Shown piece after piece: positions 46,819 through 58,285 of a DNA stretch of 64,000 bases. Within the stretch, counting starts at the first letter, position 1. Each line of letters begins with the position of its first letter. Below the pieces are notes generated by a model. That model was not told the DNA's origin. It was given only the letters and a program-made list of their open reading frames with translations, and made no database searches. The position numbers and the translations under genes are program-made. The stretch is taken from assembly GCA_033807695.1 (NCBI GenBank), contig CM066309.1, positions 1,302,001 to 1,366,000 of the forward strand, given 5' to 3'. The DNA is from Daedaleopsis sinensis. Lineage: Eukaryota > Basidiomycota > Agaricomycetes > Polyporales > Polyporaceae.

Positions 46819-46966
46819 GGTGGTAACCCAGGGCGAGAACCGACGAACGAGCAGGGGAGAGCGAGGAGCTGGACGGTGGTCGACGACTGGTCACCAGCGG
46901 CGGCGGCAGAGAGACAGACGCGCTACAACTTTGCGGACGCGGTCGGATTACATAATCGCGCCTCCC
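46819..46966. promoter_or_regulatory. Bidirectional promoter of MRPL16 and the 46152 gene
   Basis: 148 bp between two divergent start codons, short enough that the two genes very likely share promoter elements. Confidence 0.5.
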
Positions 46967-47793
46967 ATGTTCTCTCTACCATCTGCCCGCTCGCTGCTGG
47001 CTGCGTGCCGGCCAGCGACCTGGACGTCACCGCTCTCCGTCTTCACGCCCTCCGCGGCATCCGCCTCACTCGTTTTCGCGCGCGGGCGGCACCAGCTTGC
47101 GCCGCGCTCCGTCAAGTTCCTCAAGCGGCACAAGGGCGTGCTGCCCGTCCCGACGGGGGGCTCGACGAAGGGCACGACGCTCGCGTACGGGGAGTGGGGC
47201 ATCCGCGTGAAGGGCAACGGCGCGCGCATCACCGCGAAGCAGCTCAAGTCTGCGGACGACGCGCTGCGGCGGAAGATCAAGCCCATAAAGGGCGCGAAGG
47301 TGTTCATGCGCATATTCCCCGACATCCCTGTCTGCATCAAGGTGTGTACACACGTCTGCGGCTGCTGGCCTGAACTGCTGCGGGCGGGCATGGGGCTCAC
47401 GGATGTGCTGTTGTAGGGAAATGAGACTCGTATGGGCAAGGGCAAGGGCTCGTTCGAGTTTTGGGCGACCCGGTGAGTCGCACGTCACCTAACCGTTCCA
47501 CGGCTGTACTGACCCCTTCCCTCGCAGAGTCGCCCCAGGACGTGTTATCTTCGAGCTTGGGGGCGTACCCATCCGCGAAGAGCTCGCACGAGAAGGTACG
47601 TGGACCCCAGTAGTCGGTCGCGTTAGTTACACTCAGCACACGTGTGCCAGCGTTACGCCTCGCCTGCGACAAGCTCCCTACCCGCATGGAGTTCATCGAC
47701 CTGAAAGCACCACCACGGCTGGGGAATATGTTGCTGCCCCCCGTGATCCCTGTCGACGCGGATCCCAGCAACACGCTCGAGCCATCACTATAG
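46967..47793 (+). CDS. MRPL16: Mitochondrial large-subunit ribosomal protein uL16m
   Basis: Four exons (46967-47341, 47417-47472, 47528-47595, 47651-47793) give 213 aa. The N-terminal presequence (MFSLPSARSLLAACRPATW) precedes the L16 domain: KFLKRHKGVLPVPTGGST, GIRVKGNGARITAKQLKSAD, the basic loop RRKIKPIKGAKVFMRIFPDI, then the signature KGNETRMGKGKGSFEFWATR and VAPGRVIFELGGVPIREELA. uL16 sits near the A site and central protuberance of the large subunit. The short Pro-rich tail (PPVIPVDADPSNTL) is normal for fungal orthologues. Introns are 55-75 nt. Confidence 0.95.
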
Positions 47794-50792
47794 TAGAGCC
47801 GGGTGTATACTCTATTAGCTGTCTAATGCTACACTCTCCCCGTGCTTTCAGAGACAATTCACTGCTCACAAGCACGCTCAGGTTCGCTTCACTATTCGAG
47901 TCAGGTTTTCGAATCGTACGTGTACGTCGTGTTAGTGTCGTGTTGGAGGGGCGACAGTGATAAGGACGTGAATGTCTTCCTCATGGACTAGGGGCTGATT
48001 TACCAGCCTACTCTATACGAGTTCTGAGCCCTGGCTATGGTTAGGAACGTATATGTAAGTATGCAGTGATCAAGGGCTGTTTTTGATACGCAGTCGCGCG
48101 GTACGAAACCGAGCGTGTATTCTGCGTGGACTGTGCGTGGACATTCTCCATATTCAAGCTCTGTATGCAAGCAATCGATATCATGTACATAGCTAGAGTA
48201 GACAAGAACTCGGTCGAAATTCATGTAGTACACAACGTGTAAGACGAGTGTAGACCCTGTATCAAAACGGCGAGCGCCGATAGGTCACGTAGAGATATGC
48301 CATACTTACGCGTTGCATGCTTCCGCGTCCGGTCCTCGCTCTTCTCGCGTTAACCAGTCAACGCGGCCTGCTCTGCTCTCCCTTCTTCCTAGTGGATCGT
48401 CTCTTCCTTCGACGACAAGTGGGCCTGAATACCGCGATTTTGGCAAAGGGGAATAGAACGCGGACTAGGACGGACTAGGACCCCTGCGGTTCCGCGCGCG
48501 CGAGGATTTTGGCTCAGGAGCGCAGGTACGTTTCTTCCGTGAACCAATGCACGTCCGAGTCGAACCCGACCATTCCTCTATGCCCCCAGGATCCTCGACG
48601 TCGAGGGGTCGCGCTCAGGTCGCGCTCGTATCCCGACGTGGCGCGACGCGAAGCGAAGAGGTCCGTGCGTGCCCGTGCCGGTCACCAACGGGATCCCGAT
48701 TCCCGACTCCCGGACGACAAGAGCCGTCGGATGTCCAAGGATCTGCATCGCCAATCACCATCCTTAACTGGTGTTTGAAGTTGCAGCAACGGGACGCGAC
48801 ATACGGGACTTCGGTGCGGCACCGCCGTATTGCCGACGCGTCGGTCGGACGTTCAGTAAGCATTCCACCTCACCAGATCCACAGTTATGCATATGTTCCT
48901 CGTCGGAAAAGGTCTTCTGGGCCCGGAAATGCATTCGCATTCGCAGGGTTCCGCGCGCAAGGGCGTGCTGCCCTTGCACGATTCCTGCAGTTATACGGTT
49001 AGACCGTGTTGTGCGCGGATTTGCCAGTGAAGCAACCAAAGCTGCGATCTAGAGCGCAGTCAGCTCTTACGGGCCTCCGAGCGGGAGCGGACCTGAGGCC
49101 TGGGCGGACGCCCCTCCCTGACGCGTACGCATTGTCCAAGTCGGTATGAGTCCGTACGCGCCTCCCTGACGCATTGTCCGGTCCGTACGCGTCCGCACGC
49201 GCCTCCTCTCGGGTAACCTAGGAGTCCATAGCACATGAGCGGGGCGCCTCTAGACAATGGAGGCGCGTCGTGCTCACCATTCACTCCTTGGTTACGCGCT
49301 GCGACCGGCGGCCGACAGGACCCAGGGGAGGCGCGCGCGGTCTCGGACTGGGGGACATATATAAAGGAGACAAATTGCCGTGGAGAGAGCCATAACAGCC
49401 CTCAGCTCTCAAGCCTGAGGAGCTGGGCAGTCGTCTCAGGACGTTTGGTGTGCATGTGAATAATTCTGTACATAGAAGGATGCGTGGACGCGCGCACCTT
49501 CTCGCTGGTCAACGCTGGTCGACGCGCCGCCTGGAGGGACATGACACGCTCGCGCAAGACCGACGTTGCTGGTGTGTTATGTGGTGCTCGGCTTGCCTCC
49601 CAGTCGATAAGGGACCGTAGATATGCGTGGCTCGGTGTCTGTTTCTCTCCTGCATATGTGGATCGCCCGCGGCCTTCCGTGAGGACGATGGTCAAGGCCT
49701 CCCTCGATGGTTAGAGCGACATCTTCCGACTGGATGATATGCTCACCGAAGTGGATCCTCATGTGCAGTGGCTGCAAACAGATCGTCAGCACAGAAGGTT
49801 AGGAACATGGAGGGCGCTGTGCACCTACTGAGGTGACGAGCCTCTGCTGCTCCTTGTCTGCTGCCCAGATGCAGTGGTGGACTGGGAGTGGTGGTGGACG
49901 GTAGATCGTCTTGAGACGCCGAGTTGATCACTCGCCACCAGACGCACGCAGCGAAACACAGCCGTGGGTCAGGAGTTGTGCATGGCCATTAGCGATGCGC
50001 AATTCCACCTGCAACACGTCTTCATCAGTGGTACGAGAGCTGAAGAGCGACCCACTCACGTTCAGAGGGCATAGGACGATGATTGCCATTGACGCACGCC
50101 CCCGGGCGAGGAAGTGGTTCGCGACAGCGCCCAGACCTTCCTGCCCGCTGGGGACGACGTTCTTCGCCGCGGATTATTGCATTTATGGCCGGGGTACTGC
50201 ATCCACCGCATATGCGCCGTCTTCCTCGGTCTGCGTACCGAACGAGAGTGGGGTGCTGGTTAATGTTCGTTCAGGACCAAAGCGCGCGCCTCGCGCTGGG
50301 GGCATCTCGCTCACGTGATTCTATGTAAACACGCTCGGCGCCCCTGAGTCGCGACGCGACGCGCGCGATGGGCCATAGCTCTGCGGTGTTGTGTTGGGCG
50401 TGGACGCTGCGCTGCAAAACTAGGAGCGTATGCTTGAATCTCGCTCGCTTGTCTGGCTGCGTGCTTGTATGGCATGAGTGGAGATAGTTATGCTTGCAGC
50501 ATGCGCGAAGTTTGACGACGCGTTGCTCGTGTCTGGTGTCTTCATGCTCCTGTGTCCGTGTCAATAATCGTCCTCGCAATGGTGAGAGAGGTACCTCACC
50601 GCCTAAGTTGCGCATTTGATGGCAACGGACCGCGACAGTCTCTTGCTACGCTGGTTCCTGAGAGCCATCGAGTCGTGTCTGTGTGATGCGTAGCGATGCT
50701 CGACGTCGCAATGCTTGGCTGTCGTGGTGCTTTTGAGAGAAGGACGCGTACCGGTTCGCTGATTCGACGCACCAATCTCTCCCCAGCATGCT
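47794..50792. other. Gene-poor stretch with one isolated core promoter
   Basis: Short direct repeats occur near 48461 (CGGACTAGGA twice) and at 49109-49180 (two copies of CCTCCCTGACGC..GCATTGTCC). A strong TATA box at 49359 has no clear ORF behind it. A leftward two-exon frame at about 49915-50085 (NGHAQLLTHGCVSLRASGGE end) is coding-like but too short to name. Confidence 0.35.
49357..49369 (+). promoter_or_regulatory. Strong TATA box without an assigned gene
   Basis: ACATATATAAAGG is the best TATA match in the window. Downstream, short ORFs and a CAGCTC/GAGCTG hairpin at about 49399-49430 are the only features. Confidence 0.45.
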
Positions 50793-51236
50793 CTACAGGT
50801 CAGTCGAACTTCGCATTGCCAGTGCGTGCAAGTCGTGTGGTGACGGTTGAAGGTGAGGTTTCGCGACGATGGACGTTGATTGAAGACTGCGGTAGGCGGA
50901 GGTAAGTGTGGTGGAGTGTGTTGCTACGACATTGGTCGCAAGGTGAAGGCGTTCGTTCTTGCAGCTCAGTGACAGAAATGACAGAATACAGGGCGAAAGC
51001 TTCACCTTCACCTTCTGTCTCGTAAGGAACTCCCTCCGTTCTCTGTCCTTGCTCTCCTCTCGTCCCCTCGTCTGCGGATCTTGGTCGGCTCGTGATACTT
51101 CGTGCTGGGATGATGCGGTGAACACATAAAGGTCAGGTGCGTCACGTCGTGCTAAGAAAAGAAACTCGGGCTCACTTTCGTCGGACGGATAGACATACAC
51201 GCACCACTTGTCCATAATCTGCCCCCATATATCCAC
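50793..51236 (-). CDS. Possible small protein, unrecognised
   Basis: 147 codons from an ATG at 51236. The first 80 residues (MDKWCVYVYPSDESEPEFLF, EESKDRERREFLTRQKVKVK) have a coding-like charged composition; the rest is Ser/Thr/Leu-rich. There may be a donor inside the frame, so the true protein could be spliced. No domain. Weakly supported. Confidence 0.28.
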   Translation of the reverse strand: MDIWGQIMDKWCVYVYPSDESEPEFLFLARRDAPDLYVFTASSQHEVSRADQDPQTRGREESKDRERREFLTRQKVKVKLSPCILSFLSLSCKNERLHLATNVVATHSTTLTSAYRSLQSTSIVAKPHLQPSPHDLHALAMRSSTDL

Positions 51237-52009
51237 GTTTGATCTCTTCTCTGGTCCACTCGGTGCTCGTTCACTTCGTTCGGGGATCTCGGGGTACTAC
51301 CCTCGGTTCAATCCACGAAGTTTCAATCGTCAGCCAGGCTGCGGAAGGTGGTACGGTATGTGCAAGGGGGAGATGAGCAATCGAAGGTGCGTTCAACTGG
51401 AGGCAGTGGTCGACGGTAGGTGGCCGAAGTGTTGTCTTGGTTGCACTAGGGAAGAAGCGCCACACGATCTGGGGTCACCGCCGGCCGAATGTCAAAGCCC
51501 CGCAAAAAAAAGCTGTCGATTCCTCCACACAAAGGGACAAAGGTCGGCAGTCGAGCGCAACAAATAGCTCACAACATCCACGGCCAGGTGGCCTTACGGG
51601 AACCATAAGAAGCGTTAAGTTGGATCGAAGAAGGCAGGTGTCGCTTTCGCCATGTTCCTCTGTCCTCTGTGCCAGGCGATTCTCGACAAAATTCCATTGT
51701 GTGCGGTGGTTGGGACAGCCGCAGGCCGTCCGTAAAGCACACGTATCGCGGCCGGGGGCGGGGAGAGATTGTTTGTTTGCTCAGCGGATGTGACGCGTCC
51801 ACCTCGTGCTTTGCCGACGGGCGATAAAGGGCACTGGACACCGGCACAACCGCGCCGCGCCTTTCCTTTCAACCAACACCATCCACCTCCCTCTCCCTCC
51901 CGTCTCCCGTCTCCTCCCCTCCCGTCCACCCACTTCTTCCCACCATCCATCACCTCTCTTCCCAACTTCGACATATCCTCACTCATCCTTATATCAAATA
52001 TTCGAGGCC
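51237..52009. other. Leader and promoter of the repeat-bearing zinc-finger gene
   Basis: No supported ORF. The CT-rich segment 51870-51970 and ATCCTTATATCAAATATTC just before the ATG look like promoter/5'UTR. Confidence 0.4.
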
Positions 52010-53546
52010 ATGCGCGCAGCGGACCCATGGTTGACCGGGAGATCGGGGTTCACGACCTCTCTGTTTGAGGACCTCCCTAGGGATCTATTTCGCGGTGCGT
52101 TAGAAGAGCCCTCGTCAAACCCTCCCCCAACACCGCTGTCTCCCTCTCTCGACGCTGCTTTTTCGCTTGAGCGCGTCTCGATTCCGCCCGCGCTCTCATA
52201 CGAGAATAATTCCGGTCTACTGTATGATGGTCGATATCTACCACAAGCGGGACCCTCTGCTCGGGTCCCCTCCCCTCCCCCCCCGTTCGACCTGTATGAT
52301 CACTATCTACGACAAGTGGAACTGTCTGCTCGGGCGCCGTCTCCTCCCCACCCGTTCGACCTGGATGACGATCAATATCTACCACGAGCGGAACCGTCTG
52401 GTCGGGTGTCCTCCCCTTCCCTCTCATTCGACCTGTATGATGGTCAATATCTACCACGAGCGGGACCTCGGGCGCCCTCTCCTCCCCTCCCGTTCGACCT
52501 GAATGACGATCAATATCTACCACAAGCGGAACCTCGGGCGCCCTCCCCTCCCCTCCCAAACGACCTGAATGACGATCAATATCTACCACAAGCGGAACCT
52601 CGGGCGCCCTCCCCTCCCCTCCCGTTCGACCTGAATGACGATCAATATCTACCACAAGCGGAACCTCGAGCGCCCTCCCCTCCCCTCCCAAACGACCTGT
52701 ATGACGATCAATGTCTACCACGAGCGGGATCTCGGGCGCCCTCCCCTCCCCTCCCAATCGCCCCTCTCCCCAAACCGCCATCAACGATTCCCCCAGTACG
52801 GGCCAATGCCCCCGTCTTTCCGACGCGTCGCTCGGCGCGTCTCACCGCCATTGCGGCTGCACCCCCCGCCCCTGTGCCAGCAGTTGCTGAGCCCTCGCGA
52901 AAGAGGAAGCGAGAGGGGGACGAGGATCAGGATCAGAACTACAAGGAGCCTGCCCGCAAGAAGGGTGGGCAGGCCCGTAAACGCACGCGAGCGTCCGACA
53001 AGGAAGTGCAAGCCCGCGTGAACGCGTCGGGGTGCAGTGCTGAACCACGACTTTGCCCCCTCTCCGGGCCCTGCGACCTGAACCACGAGTCGGTCCGCTT
53101 CGCGTACACGACAGCCAATCTGAACGCCGCCACCGAGCACTTCAGGACTCATTACACAACCGATGAGTTGAATGGTGAAAAAGTACAGTGCAAGTGGCCA
53201 GATTGCCCTTTGCTCGCGTGCGAAGGGCACGTCATTAGACATTTCAAGGAGATCCACCTCGGTGCACTACAGTGTTGTCCACGGTGCGGCAAGGCCGTGA
53301 CGCGTCCCGATACGCATTGCGTCGTGAGTTAGCTCATTCTTCTGCGCGCCGCAACATATGCTTAACCAGCGTTGATTTATGATTAGAACAAGGCAAAGGC
53401 AAAGGCAAAGGCAAAGGCAAAGGCAAAGGCCAAGGCCAAGGCCAAGGGCAAAGGCAAGGCAAAGGCAAAGGGCAAGCAGACCCGAGCCTGATGACGACGA
53501 AGAAGTTGACGAATCCGACCCAGCGTACGAGGACGAGGACGATTAG
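52010..53546 (+). CDS. Triple zinc-finger-like protein with Pro-rich tandem repeats
   Basis: Exon 1 runs from the ATG at 52010 to about 53335; the second exon starts at 53387. The N-terminal part has eight 22-24-residue repeats (consensus RAPSPPLPFDLNDDQYLPQA plus EP). A basic nuclear-type region (PSRKRKREGDEDQDQ, ARKKGGQARKRTRA) follows, then C-x5-C...H-x3-H (CPLSGPC ... HFRTH), C-x4-C-x11-H-x4-H (CKWPDC ... HFKEIH) and CPRCGKAVTRPDTHC. The first two modules have the spacing of the 27676-28771 protein. The last exon begins with a GGCAAA microsatellite. In the phase given by the obvious donor it encodes a Lys-Ala run ending at a TGA at 53489-53491. In another frame it encodes an acidic tail (DDDEEVDESDPAYEDEDD) ending at 53546. 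Confidence 0.75.
52220..52762 (+). repeat. Coding tandem repeat, eight units of 66-72 bp
   Basis: Units encode L(Y/N)DDQYLP(Q/R)AEPRAPSPPLPFD-type segments. The first three are 23-24 codons and divergent; the last five are 22 codons and nearly identical at the DNA level, which suggests recent expansion at the 3' side. Confidence 0.9.
53388..53478 (+). repeat. Hexanucleotide microsatellite GGCAAA/GGCCAA in coding sequence
   Basis: About 15 copies of a GGCAAA-like hexamer with a few 5-nt and variant units. Read in the three frames it gives Lys-Ala, Arg-Gln or Gly-Lys runs. It lies directly after a splice acceptor. Confidence 0.9.
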
Positions 53547-54066
53547 GTTATAGACGTCTATCCTCTTCTTGGTCCCCACACTCATACGCTATCATGATTG
53601 CTTGTATATCTCCCCCTCCTTATCTCTCAGACTACCCCACGATTTTCCTTTCTGCCTCTCCGAATCCCTAGGGATACCCCCACTCCTCTGCGATACATCT
53701 CAGTTATCATACCATACGGCGACCCGATCCCATATTCCATCTCCTTTGATTTCTCTATCCCTCTCCTAGTGTACTAGATGCTCTGGCATCGTGTTCTGTA
53801 CGTGACTCTGCTATACGCTTGTTGCGTTGCTGTTGTCTCACTTGTTGTGCTCACAATTGTGTACTTTCTATCTACCTCCTCTGTGAAGCATCCTCAACCG
53901 TTGTATATAACACTTCCCCTTGTGCTACGCAAGCCCTCCTGCGCGTGCGAGTTTGAGTGCTCATGTGAACGGCTCCTAAACCGCTGCGCAACGTTTCTAG
54001 CTGCTCGGACTCATCTCTAAGAAAGCTTCGTCGGTGACACTATCTCATTCCCCAATAGCACCTGCT
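53547..54066. other. Convergent intergenic region
   Basis: AT-richer 3' flank between the zinc-finger gene and EFM7. Nothing recognised. Confidence 0.5.
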
Positions 54067-55208
54067 CTACGCTCCTCGATTCAAACGCCAGCCATGAACT
54101 GTAGCTCGTACTTCTTCCGCTCCCGGATCTTCAGGGAACATCGGCTGCATCACGCTCATAAACACCTTGTGCAAATGCGAAGTCAGAGGAGGATGACTCG
54201 GGCAAACGTACTGGGTACTTTCGGGTCAAGATCTCCTCGCAGGTCCATCCTCTCTGACGTGCCTTGGCGAAGAATTCCATGTCGCGATCAGCGAGATGCG
54301 GTCTGTGGTGTGTATAGAAGCAGAGAACGGATGACGGCCTGGTCTTGGAAAGCGCATTGTCGCATGTGTTCAGCATCGCGTCGTGCTGCGAAAGTGGGTT
54401 TTGCGCTCAGTAATACGTCCTCTTCCACGAAGTCGACGGATTGTCTCACTTGTGAGTGGTTGAAAATGAGATCCGACATGATGATGAGGTCGAATGTGCG
54501 ATCGGCCCCATCGTCAGGCAGTAAGTCAAGTAGCGGCTGGACAGGATGTCCCCAGATGTAGCCCTGCCGTCATAGATGTAAGAGTGGAGAGCAACTTGAT
54601 AGCCTTCACACCAACCTGCACAGCGACGCGGTTCCGCCCAGACTCATCCAGGTTTTCACGGACATTGTGGGTTATATTGTCTACGAGAGCTTGATCAGGG
54701 TAATCTGTCAGCACCACCTGCGAATTACTCAGCAACTACTTTCTCATCCATGAGATGCATCAGCCTCGCTCACCCGTTGCGCACCGTTCTTCGCAGTGAC
54801 GAGACCAGGGAGCGCACCGCCTGCTCCGAGCTCTAGGACGTCCCGATCGCGATACAGCTCTATATGCTCATCCAGATATGACGCAAACGCAAGCGACGCA
54901 TTCCATCTGAAACGTAGGCAGGAGTAAGATGCGACCAGTTGTATCGTAGACTCGGACGCACAGGTGGTGGCCCCAGAGCGGGTGGGAGCCAACAAGTCGG
55001 ATGTCGATCTTCGTCCAATCTCCCGAGTTCACTTCCTTCTCGCGAGTATATGTCGCTCGCGTGGGTTCTGGGGAAGGTGGGCGGGGGGGCTCCTGGTGAG
55101 TGAAGAGAGGTGAGCATAGTGCTATGTCTCATCGCGTAGGTAAATCTCTCTCACTGGAAACATCTCGCCAAGATCCATGCCACCATCTTCAGCTTCGGAA
55201 GAGGACAT
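54067..55208 (-). CDS. EFM7: Efm7/Nnt1-type protein methyltransferase
   Basis: Seven exons (55155-55208, 54962-55092, 54774-54906, 54616-54717, 54450-54563, 54212-54385, 54067-54165) give 268 aa. Efm7 is an AdoMet-dependent methyltransferase that modifies the N-terminal Gly and adjacent Lys of eEF1A. The N-terminus has the family pattern EPPRPPSPEPTRATY, then LVGSHPLWGHHLWNASLAFA. Motif I reads DVLELGAGGALPG, followed by VVLTDYPDQALVDNI, the post-motif DLIIMSDLIFNHSQ, the FYTHHRPHLADRD segment and the C-terminal VHGWRL. It was previously annotated as nicotinamide N-methyltransferase in yeast. Every junction keeps phase (introns 46-64 nt) and no residue block is missing. Confidence 0.94.
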
Positions 55209-56748
55209 AGTGCTGCTAGTGACTAGAGTGAAGTTTTTCAATGCCTATCTGTCGAAGATCAAGGCATCCCAGTCGGTTTATCAGTTCGTCGCGCTTCCCG
55301 CAAACCACTTTTGGAGATCAAACTCACCTAGCGCGCGCGATTCTGCTCGTGGAGCACACGAAATCACAAAGACGAAGCTGCCGATCAAGTTTGCGCGAGA
55401 GATGCTGTGCAGTGTCATGAATCAATTTGGAGGATCCTCCCAGTTTGCGCACACAGGGTGGCAGGGGTCCAAGTTGGCGACGTGGCGGCTCGCCGGTTGC
55501 GAGGATTTTGGCGACGATCGCATCTTTGCGGCCACAAGATCCGTTACTCAGTTACGAGAAGAAGACTGGAGGCGCAGTAACCATGCGACAGCACCAACGA
55601 CTTATGGTGAGCGATAAAAACGCATCCTCACATCATATAAGAGGTACTCACTCGCGCAGTCAGATGCCAGCAGTGGATGTTTCTTGATCCGCTATCTTAT
55701 GGCTTCAGAGAGGAATCTATACTAATCGCACTCCGCTTGTCAGCAATCGGAGTGCTTAAGTTGTCAGCAACACTAAACACCAGTGCAAAAAAAGCGATGT
55801 CTAGAGACACCATTGAGGCCAACCTAGCAGCCCTCTCAGGCTCGCCGTGACTCTTGATCCTCGTTCACTAGCTTCTGTGGTTCCACTCTGATGACTCCAT
55901 TTTGAAGGTGCGTGAAATATGGTGGAGGAGGGATAGCGAGGCAGCATTCGCAAAGTTCGCATATCGCGAGATGCACCGGTGCGCTCGAGCCTGTATCAAC
56001 GCCTCACTGGCTGAGGTTGCCGCTGAAGGTCATGCATGCGTATTAGTACACATCGTCTACAGTCTGAGTAGCTACTTACTTTTACAGGAGTTGCCATCGA
56101 GGGCGTTCACCCCAAGATAACATTGCTGTGCTTGCAATCCACCTTCGGTAGGGGTCGGCGCTGTGAGGACCGGTACGTCAGCCAAAGGTGTTTTTGTGCA
56201 GAATGGGGTGCTGTCTGAATGAGGATGGGACTTGCTCACGTATTCTCGTAGCGATATTGCCTCACCGCTTGTACTACGAACACCGACACTCCCTCCCGTC
56301 AAGCGAACAGGCAAGGTTCGGTCGAAGACGATCCCCCCAATGCACATACACGCTGTCACATCGTAGTGAGTATCAGTCGCGATTTATACTCCCTTCTCTT
56401 TGATATATTTGCGCCGGATGAGTCTTGAACAGCGAGCAACAGCAGTTCGACTTGGATGTTGATCGCGGGGTGCTGACAGACCAGGTGAGTTTAGAGAAAG
56501 CTGCGGGATGAGTGAGTCTCGCAGAGTGGGACAGGCAATCATGCAAGGAAGGGGGGGATGCACCGCGGTCACCTGCTTTGATTCTGAACGCGAAATGGTC
56601 TGCCGGGACGTGTTGTTTGGTCGAATTGACACGTTCCTCTTAGGCGCTCCTTTTCAACAATCTCGTGCCCCGCGCTCGTGCGCTGGTTTCACCACTAACC
56701 TTCCACCACATCCACCTCCGTTACTACCCTCCACCGCTACCTTCTGCC
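55209..56748. other. Gene-poor stretch
   Basis: Contains a perfect 8-bp inverted repeat GCACTCCG/CGGAGTGC near 55728-55755. A leftward frame at 56072-56359 (GIVFDRTLPVRLTGGSVG) is weakly coding-like but cannot be joined to a start. No supported gene. Confidence 0.35.
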
Positions 56749-58285
56749 ATGGAGAACACCTACCACTATACAGCCTCAGATCACGCGGAACAAGGGTCAG
56801 ATGGGAAGACACCACGAAACGCGCAAAGCCTGAACTTCATTGAACGCGATGCGGCTTGGACGGACCGAGGCTTGCCCCATGGACACTGGGTTCGTGCACA
56901 CGACGAGTATATTCTCCATCGCTTTACTAACTATACTGTGCGCGGCTTTATCGTTTGTTGCTTTGTATCACAATGAACGCGTCTTGTCCACACCACAACC
57001 ACACTCGACAATAGACCTTCTCATCTCCAGCCACCTCTCGAGACCCCCTCACGTCTCCCTCATCCTCGTTGCAAGACCCGTTCAGAGAGGTTCTGAATAC
57101 TCCGGATAGCTCCCCATTTGTTATCTCTTCCCCTCCACGGACGCCAACCAGACCTCGAGGGCTTGTGGTTGGACATCGAAACGACACAGATGGCAGAGAC
57201 GCGTCCCTCACCAACGACTGCGGTCTGAGCAAGGAGACCGTCGTCCACGCCAACGTCGAAGGCCATGCTGCCCGCGACTCTGGGTCCACCGCCATGGATG
57301 TCGACGAGGTGGTTAGCGTGTCTACTGCACCGGCGGCCGAGGCAGAGCCTCGTACGCCGACACGCGCTGTTGCGCCATATTCGGACCCTTTCGGCTCTCC
57401 GTTGACACCGCTCCCAGAGTCGTGCCCACAGACACCCGAACCCCCCAGCCCCACCCCCCGGAGTCCCCATGCGCTATCCACCACGGTTGCGCTCGCGCCA
57501 CCTAAAGCAATTGATGGACCGCCCAGTGATCCATTGTGGTATTATCGCGCGTGGTGGAGGAACTTTAGGAGAATAGCGAAAGCCTACTATGCAGAGAAGG
57601 AAGAAGATACCTCTTCCGAGTCCTCGGGAGACGAGTACTATCCTGCTGGTCAGCCTCGTCCGGCGAAGCAGTCACTGGATCGTCGCCCGACGAACGCTAC
57701 CTCTCTCGCGGAGCCATCCCTTCGTATCAAGATCAACTTGAAGCTAGTCGCGCCTTCTTTGAAGCGCAAGCGCGATCAGGGCGACTCTGATGTGGATAAC
57801 TCCGAGGACGACTGTCTCGACTCCGAGGACGACTATCTTGACTCGGAAGACAGTGAGGATGAGGACAGTGGGCTCGACGAGTTGTGGTTCCTCGAAAAGG
57901 TCGAACAGGTTAGTTACGATGTTTCTCCGTCACTAGTCAAGCCTTCTTGGAACTAATCGGTGTTGTACAGCTACAGGGCAGGATCGACAAGATGCAGGAT
58001 CTGATCACAAGCATCGACAACATTTACAGACCTTGTATCGATCTTGACGAACCCATGAGTTGTGCCCAATGTGAAAAGCCATGCTTCGACATACCTGGGC
58101 TGATTGAACACAATGAGGAAGCTGTCACCTGTGTAAGTGTTTAGTTCTGCTCGAATTCCCGACTTAGCAGGTTGACTGAAATGATCGTGCAGCTAGACTA
58201 CCAAATGATGCACATCGAGCAAGCCTTCCGTGATCTCTCGGGGAAAGTAAGGGACAAGCTGTACCGTCCGAGTCGCAAACCCTAA
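56749..58285 (+). CDS. Unknown acidic nuclear-type protein with Cys motif
   Basis: Four exons (56749-56937, 57015-57908, 57971-58132, 58193-58285) give 445 aa. The N-terminal part is disordered, with TPTRPRG and many SP/TP sites. A structured island WYYRAWWRNFRRIAKAYYAE occurs near the middle, then a basic segment (SLKRKRDQ) and an Asp/Glu/Ser repeat (DSEDDYLDSEDSEDEDS). A likely coiled coil (LEKVEQLQGRIDKMQDLITS) leads to CAQCEKPC...H...C, a possible zinc-binding knuckle, and a short basic C-terminal helix. No known domain. The splice model keeps phase at all three junctions, so I trust the gene more than any function. Confidence 0.75.

Noticed and set aside
55177..55617. 146-codon plus-strand frame overlapping the EFM7 start
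   Set aside because: Its beginning is antisense to EFM7 exon 1 and the rest has no domain or splice support.
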